In this document: positions 40,875 through 44,767 of the stretch, piece by piece | How positions within the stretch are numbered: the stretch's first letter is position 1 | How the letters are laid out: the number at the start of each line of letters is the position of its first letter | Position numbers and translations under genes: made by a program | DNA from: an uncultured Senegalimassilia sp. | GTDB lineage: Bacteria > Actinomycetota > Coriobacteriia > Coriobacteriales > Eggerthellaceae | Direction of reading: 5' to 3' | Length of the DNA stretch: 44,767 nt | Assembly: GCF_934636665.1 (NCBI RefSeq) | Contig: NZ_CAKUAT010000020.1 | Span: forward strand, 1 to 44,767 | The notes under the pieces: model-generated | The model's input: the letters and a program-made list of their open reading frames with translations, nothing else | Databases searched by the model: none | What the model was told of the DNA's origin: nothing

Positions 40875-42401
40875 ATGCCTCAACCACCAGTAGGTGCGAC
40901 GGTTTCCCACGTGCAAGGAAGCGAGTGGGAGATTTTCCGCACGCTTATCACGCACGACGACCGCAACAGCTACTACGTGGTCTCGTCGGACGCCAGCGGG
41001 TCCTGGGAGGACACCGCAGTGAAAAGCGAATCTCTGCCGGCCATGGGCTTCAACGCGAAGTCCGCCTACTACATGACCCACAACGGGTTCACTTCGGCAT
41101 GCCGGAAATCAGGGCAAGTCAGGCAACTGAATGCGCTGTTCTTCGACCTCGATTGTCATGATCAGAGCCTTCAGGAAACTCGCGCTATCGTGAACCAAAC
41201 GCTTAGCACGCTCAAACAAGCCGTTGGGAAAGGAAATCTCCCCCAACCCACCATGACCATCGACTCCGGTCGAGGCGTACAGCTGTTTTACGTCCTCACA
41301 CGGTCCATTCCGTATCGAGTGGGTGCAAACGGCCTGGTCAACACTAAATCCGTAAAGCTTTTCGAAAGCGTGCAGAAACACATGGCATCGTTGCTCGATT
41401 CCGTCATCTCCCCCATCAAGGGAATCTCGGTCGACCGCGCAACGTTCGACGTCTCGCGCGTTTCCCGCATCCCCGGAACCTACAACGCAAAAGCAAGGCG
41501 ATTCGCCAAGCTGTTCGATTATTCCTTCGATGCGCTCTATAGCTTGTCGAAACTTTCCGAACTCGCACCGGCACACGCCGAACAACCCAACTGCAAACCC
41601 AATCTCAAACGTGCTTTCAAGAAGACCGCTTCTGTCATCAACTATCAGCCTCTTCTGAAAAGCCGCCTTGCCAAGATCATCGAGCTCCAGAAGTTTCGCA
41701 ACTTCGATTGCAAAGGAAACCGCGAGCTCATGTCGTTCGTGTTCTACAACACGGCTGTCCAGGTGTATCCGCACGAGATAGCGCAGCAAAAGCTGAGCTC
41801 CTTTAATAACAACTTCTTGAATCCGCTTAACGAAAGCGAACTCAACGGAATCATTAAGTCGGTCGACTCCGTAACCAACATGCGTGGGGAACAGGGCTAT
41901 TACCTCATCGGCGCTAACCGCCTTCGTGAACTTCTCGCGATGACATTGGAAGAGGAGATGGCTATCAACTTCTTCGAGTCGAAACGATCGGTCCTGCGAA
42001 AAGAAGCAAAACGCATCACCAAAGAGAAAAGGAACCAAAGAAACGCCCGTATCATCGCCTTGTTTCGCCAAGGTTCGCATACCTACGCCTCAATAGCGAA
42101 ACAAGTTATGTGCTCAGTTAGAACAGTGGCTACAGTTATCAGCTCTTATAAGCAAAAACAGCATCAACGTCTTTTGGTGAACGTAAGTCGTTATAACAAG
42201 AAAGTACTCGATGCATGCAATTTTTTGTCACACGAGTTTAAGAAGTGCTTGTTATCCCAATTTCCTAAGTTCTTTGTTGTTCCTGGCTATTCCTTTTTGA
42301 CAGAAACCCTCCATGCAAGTGTTTTTGTCGCTTTGATTTGGGAGGGTTTCTTCTTCTTCGCTATTCAGCGATTCATCTACAACCAGCGGCTAGTCCAGTG
42401 A
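40875..42401 (+). CDS. RepB-type primase / plasmid replication protein with C-terminal HTH
   Basis: 508 residues from the ATG at 40875, which has GAAGGG upstream; the frame is open to 40767, but that codon lies in the antisense promoter. The primase-like core has LNALFFDLDCHD (about 89-96), MTIDSGRGVQLFYVL (~130) and VDRATFDVSRVSRIPGTYNAKA (~195), typical of RepB/archaeo-eukaryotic-type primases on plasmids and ICEs. A helix-turn-helix follows near residues 395-435 (ARIIALFRQGSHTYASIAKQ). The last ~70 residues are Phe-rich, run through a terminator hairpin (42303-42350) and overlap parB by 12 bp, so the natural end may once have been earlier. Confidence 0.75.
   Translation: MPQPPVGATVSHVQGSEWEIFRTLITHDDRNSYYVVSSDASGSWEDTAVKSESLPAMGFNAKSAYYMTHNGFTSACRKSGQVRQLNALFFDLDCHDQSLQETRAIVNQTLSTLKQAVGKGNLPQPTMTIDSGRGVQLFYVLTRSIPYRVGANGLVNTKSVKLFESVQKHMASLLDSVISPIKGISVDRATFDVSRVSRIPGTYNAKARRFAKLFDYSFDALYSLSKLSELAPAHAEQPNCKPNLKRAFKKTASVINYQPLLKSRLAKIIELQKFRNFDCKGNRELMSFVFYNTAVQVYPHEIAQQKLSSFNNNFLNPLNESELNGIIKSVDSVTNMRGEQGYYLIGANRLRELLAMTLEEEMAINFFESKRSVLRKEAKRITKEKRNQRNARIIALFRQGSHTYASIAKQVMCSVRTVATVISSYKQKQHQRLLVNVSRYNKKVLDACNFLSHEFKKCLLSQFPKFFVVPGYSFLTETLHASVFVALIWEGFFFFAIQRFIYNQRLVQ
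42303..42350 (+). terminator. terminator inside the 3' end of rep
   Basis: GAAACCCTCC (42303-42312) pairs with GGAGGGTTTC (42341-42350), with a 28-nt loop and the pyrimidine-rich tail TTCTTCTTCG. It faces the rep gene and lies 51 bp before its stop codon. Confidence 0.6.
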
Positions 42402-43451
42402 TTTTTCAATCGAGCGTACCAAGGCTTTGATTTCCCCTAACAGCTTGAAATCTGCTTCGCCTTCTGCGTTCTCAGCGTGTCGCAGCGCGTTCCTCGCAGT
42501 TTTCAGGTAACCGTTCACATCTTTTGGTGCTTTAGGGTCTCGTACGACCTTCTCATGTGCTTTGGTTTGCGTTGCTGTAACTAAAGCTTCCATCGGTTGT
42601 TCTTGTTTGGAAGCTTTTGCTGCTTCGATGAGTGTAGAAATCTCATCAGCAGTCAATTTCTCCTTGCGCACCGCATTGATGACGCTCTCCTGCTGTGCGC
42701 TTGAAAGTTTCGACAATGCCTCTGCTTGGGATTGCGTGATGTTTCCTGCGTCAAGAAGATCATTGCCCTCTTTCGACAGGTTTCTTGCTATGTTCAGCAA
42801 CACCTGTGCAGTTCGTTCGGACACCCCGAAGTGTTCTGCGAGGTACGTTTTCGTGTTCACGCCCTTCAACGACGGATCGTCTTTGCGCCATTCCACTAGT
42901 TTGTCCGCCAGCACCCTGAAACCTTGTGCACGTTCCGACGGTTTGATGTTTCGTTGGCCGATATTGCTCGAGTGCATGATGAAATTAGCTTGTTCGTCGG
43001 AAACGGCGCCAAGCTTATGGCACCTGCCAGGAACCATGCGCCATGCGTCGCCGTATTTCTCTGCGAGCAGCTTGCATGCGCGCCAACGGCGCTCGCCATC
43101 GATGATCTGGATGCCGTCTTCGGTCTCACGCAGAATCAGCGGCTCGACTTCCTTGCTGTTCCAGATCAGGCCAGCAAGGTTGTTCACATCCTCGTCGGTG
43201 ATGGTGTAGCTGTTGTTGGGATTCGGCTTAAGATTGTCGATGTCGAACCAGTCAAAACCCATCTCGGCCAGCAGCGTATTTCGACGATTGCTGTTTGCCA
43301 TCTTGTCGGTGATGGCGCCTTCCTGGTTGTCCCTGGCCTCGAACGCCGCAAGGCGCATTTGCTCATCGGTGAGCTTCTCGTAACGCGGCGTCACGTTGGC
43401 GATTGCTCCTCCGTTATTCTTGAGTGCGGCTTGTAGCTTGTTCCTAGGCAT
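42390..43451 (-). CDS. parB: ParB-type partition protein
   Basis: 353 residues. The N-terminal CTPase/ParB domain has IDNLKPNPNN, EVEPLILRETEDGIQIIDGERRWRACKLL (GERRWRA at 119-125) and NIGQRNIKPSERAQGF; the central HTH is TKTYLAEHFGVSERTAQVLLNIARN, followed by a Gln/Lys-rich linker and a dimerisation tail. It binds centromere DNA and loads as a clamp. Its start overlaps the parA stop (ATGCCTAG). The sequence is unlike chromosomal ParB in the N-terminal ~60 residues, in keeping with a plasmid-type system beside a rep gene. Confidence 0.88.
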   Translation of the reverse strand: MPRNKLQAALKNNGGAIANVTPRYEKLTDEQMRLAAFEARDNQEGAITDKMANSNRRNTLLAEMGFDWFDIDNLKPNPNNSYTITDEDVNNLAGLIWNSKEVEPLILRETEDGIQIIDGERRWRACKLLAEKYGDAWRMVPGRCHKLGAVSDEQANFIMHSSNIGQRNIKPSERAQGFRVLADKLVEWRKDDPSLKGVNTKTYLAEHFGVSERTAQVLLNIARNLSKEGNDLLDAGNITQSQAEALSKLSSAQQESVINAVRKEKLTADEISTLIEAAKASKQEQPMEALVTATQTKAHEKVVRDPKAPKDVNGYLKTARNALRHAENAEGEADFKLLGEIKALVRSIEKSLD

Positions 43452-44445
43452 TCATTTCCTCGATTTCCTGGGCCAACAGTCGATACGAAATCGCGGGCTT
43501 GCTGTTGGGGTCGTATTTGATCAAGGGCTCCATCGCTAAGCTTGCTTCGGGAACCACGGTGCTCTTCTCGATTTTCGTATTGAAGTACTCTGCATTCGGA
43601 ATGGCTTCCTTCATCATCTGGCAGCCATATTTGTATGCAGAGGTATTTCGCTCGATCATTGTCTGCAGAATCTTCCAGTGCTGCGGCAGGCGACGGCGCT
43701 CTCTTGCTGTACGGTTGATCGTATCGATCGTCTGCGAAAGGCCTGCGATTGCATAGCCATCCACCTTGATCGGGATGATGATATGCGAAGCGTTGTTTCC
43801 GGCTTCAAGCGCGACGATTGCGTTCGTGGTCGTCATATCCAGGCGCGGTCCGCAGTCGATGATGATGTAATCGAACTTACGCTCGCCGCTCCTGGCGGTT
43901 TCGTCGATGAGGTCCTCAATGGCGTACAGCAGGCGGGTGTCGACGCCGCCTGCGATTTCTGCTTTCAGGCGGGTGTCCGCGTCAGCGAATCGGAAGTTCG
44001 AGGGCACGCAAAACACGTTTTCGTAATCGGTTGTGCGCATAACCTCGCTCAGCGACATACGCGGAGAGCTTGGTGTTGCCTGATACAGAACGTCGGCGAT
44101 GCAGGCTTCCTCGGAGCGGGGATCGTAGACGCCCAGGCTCTGGCTGACATTGCCCTGGCCGTCCATGTCGATAACCAGAACCTTGTAGCCCAGCTCTGAA
44201 AGGCAAACCGCAAGGCAGGTGCTCGTGGTTGTCTTTGCGACGCCGCCCTTGTAGCTCATGATGGAGATGATTGTCGGCTTGTCGGCGGATTGGGTTAGCT
44301 GGCCGTTCAGCAAAAGGTCAGCGAGTTGCGACTTGTTCAGTCCGCGGCGTTCCGCTTCCTTCTCTAGTTCTTCTACGGTTTCCCTTCCCAACGACAGGGA
44401 TTGCTGCTGCTTTTCCCCGCCGCGCACCTTCGCCCTACTGGCCAT
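43444..44445 (-). CDS. parA: ParA-type partition ATPase with N-terminal RHH-like extension
   Basis: 333 residues. The deviant Walker A is MSYKGGVAKTTT (K66, K71), followed by VLVIDMDGQGN and Walker B YIIIDCGPRLD. The first ~50 residues (SLSLGRETVEELEKEAERRGLNKSQLADLLL) have the strand-helix-helix pattern of a ribbon-helix-helix DNA-binding domain, in place of the HTH usual in type Ia ParA. It may therefore repress its own operon as well as move DNA. AGGAG precedes the ATG; parB follows with overlap. Candidate operators lie at 44471-44516. Confidence 0.88.
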   Translation of the reverse strand: MASRAKVRGGEKQQQSLSLGRETVEELEKEAERRGLNKSQLADLLLNGQLTQSADKPTIISIMSYKGGVAKTTTSTCLAVCLSELGYKVLVIDMDGQGNVSQSLGVYDPRSEEACIADVLYQATPSSPRMSLSEVMRTTDYENVFCVPSNFRFADADTRLKAEIAGGVDTRLLYAIEDLIDETARSGERKFDYIIIDCGPRLDMTTTNAIVALEAGNNASHIIIPIKVDGYAIAGLSQTIDTINRTARERRRLPQHWKILQTMIERNTSAYKYGCQMMKEAIPNAEYFNTKIEKSTVVPEASLAMEPLIKYDPNSKPAISYRLLAQEIEEMNA

Positions 44446-44470
44446 TTGCGCTCCTGTCTAATATATAACA

Positions 44471-44484
44471 CGAACATATGTACG
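44471..44484. promoter_or_regulatory. near-palindrome around ACATATGT upstream of parA
   Basis: CGAACATATGTACG is a 14-bp near-palindrome 26 bp upstream of the parA start, next to a TATATAACA stretch that may hold the parA -10. It is well placed for autoregulation by the RHH-like domain of ParA. Confidence 0.35.
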
Positions 44485-44499
44485 ATACGATTTGAGGAC

Positions 44500-44516
44500 T
44501 GTGCAGGAACTGCACA
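44500..44516. promoter_or_regulatory. TGTGCAG-N3-CTGCACA palindrome, copy 1 (parS-like candidate)
   Basis: A 17-bp palindrome, TGTGCAG-GAA-CTGCACA, 55 bp upstream of parA. The same 7-bp arms recur at 44665-44681 with a GTT centre. Paired identical palindromes beside a par operon suggest ParB or ParA binding sites. Confidence 0.45.
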
Positions 44517-44648
44517 CCAACAATTTTACTTGCATTTCAAGCTACTTTCAAGCATTTCTAACATATATTGCAGTGAATCTCACAATTATTTGTTATATCG
44601 ATTCCTGTTCAGTGATGTCTGTGCGATCTCGTTCGATTCATAATCATA
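44517..44648. other. AT-rich spacer between the two palindromes
   Basis: About 130 bp, clearly more AT-rich than the rest of the window, with short TATA-, TTTCAAGC- and ATTT-containing tracts but no gene, clear promoter pair or regular iteron. It could include an origin or centromere; the sequence alone does not show it. Confidence 0.35.
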
Positions 44649-44697
44649 GGCTTGGTTTTCTTACTGTGCAGGTTCTGCACAGTAAGAAAACCAAGCC
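44649..44697. repeat. 23-bp perfect inverted repeat containing palindrome copy 2
   Basis: Arms 44649-44671 and 44675-44697 are perfectly complementary around the three bases GTT. The centre (44665-44681) is TGTGCAG-GTT-CTGCACA, the same palindrome as at 44500-44516. The outer part, GGCTTGGTTTTCTTAC, runs into the 9-bp tandem repeat on the right. Confidence 0.8.
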
Positions 44698-44767
44698 CGC
44701 CAAGCCCGCCAAGCCCGCCAAGCCCGCCAAGCCCGCCAAGCCCGCCAAGCCCGCCAAGCCCGCCAAG
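44691..44767. repeat. 9-bp tandem repeat (CCAAGCCCG) at the window end
   Basis: About 8.5 identical copies of CCAAGCCCG fill the last 77 bases and continue past the edge. The first copy is shared with the right arm of the inverted repeat at 44649-44697. One frame reads Lys-Pro-Ala repeats, but no start with a ribosome site precedes it. Perfect identity suggests recent expansion, or an assembly effect at a contig end. Confidence 0.85.

Noticed and set aside
44401..44643. An 80-residue plus-strand frame over the parA promoter
   Set aside because: It is antisense to the parA start and runs through the AT-rich regulatory region; no ribosome site.
44691..44767. CRISPR array or a Lys-Pro-Ala repeat protein
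   Set aside because: The 9-bp unit has no spacers, and no start codon with a ribosome site leads into the repeat; coding cannot be excluded without sequence beyond the edge.

Overview
The window looks like chromosome from a high-GC, anaerobic, gut-type actinobacterium, most likely Coriobacteriia/Eggerthellaceae. This rests on codon and GC character, a selenocysteine formate dehydrogenase of the NADP(H)-linked type, a ruvCAB-DUF6483-like cluster, and many small transporter/regulator modules. It is an inference from gene content, not a species call. No rRNA, tRNA, insertion sequence or CRISPR array was found.

Layout. 1-2250: the end of an ECF-type ABC importer (ATPase cut by the window edge, plus EcfT-like permease) divergent from an AraC-type regulator. 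2587-10341: amino-acid and sulfur metabolism, with an MFS transporter behind a structured leader, a two-gene PLP operon (cystathionine synthase/lyase type plus MalY/PatB), an APC permease, and an L-asparaginase with a decayed copy of its own 3' end nearby. 10619-15203: a two-gene formate dehydrogenase operon. Its catalytic subunit appears split by a UGA that is a selenocysteine codon followed by a bacterial SECIS hairpin. 15480-16085: a ThrH-type phosphatase. 16334-21394: a BceRS-BceAB-like peptide-sensing/detoxification module with a candidate operator between kinase and transporter genes. 21454-26262: a Trm9-like methyltransferase coupled to a cysteine desulfurase, then a bacterial Elp3; these suggest a wobble-uridine tRNA modification theme.

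26336-31067 is the most system-like novelty. A radical SAM/SPASM enzyme, a lipoprotein binding protein, a FecCD-type permease and an ATPase form one operon, and a MerR regulator lies just upstream. Both the operon and the regulator gene have promoters with a 19-bp spacer filled by the same dyad, the hallmark of MerR activation.

31123-40304 is housekeeping: 2-hydroxyacid dehydrogenase, DUF6483-like protein, ruvBAC, yebC, serA, mnmA, a PuuD-like amidotransferase and upp. From about 40400 base composition falls and the content becomes plasmid/ICE-like: a RepB-type primase/initiator behind a leader crossed by a predicted ~66-nt antisense RNA, then convergent parA-parB, and upstream of parA an AT-rich region with paired palindromes, a 23-bp perfect inverted repeat and a 9-bp tandem repeat that runs off the end. 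I read this as the left part of an integrated plasmid-like element; no integrase or att site is visible.
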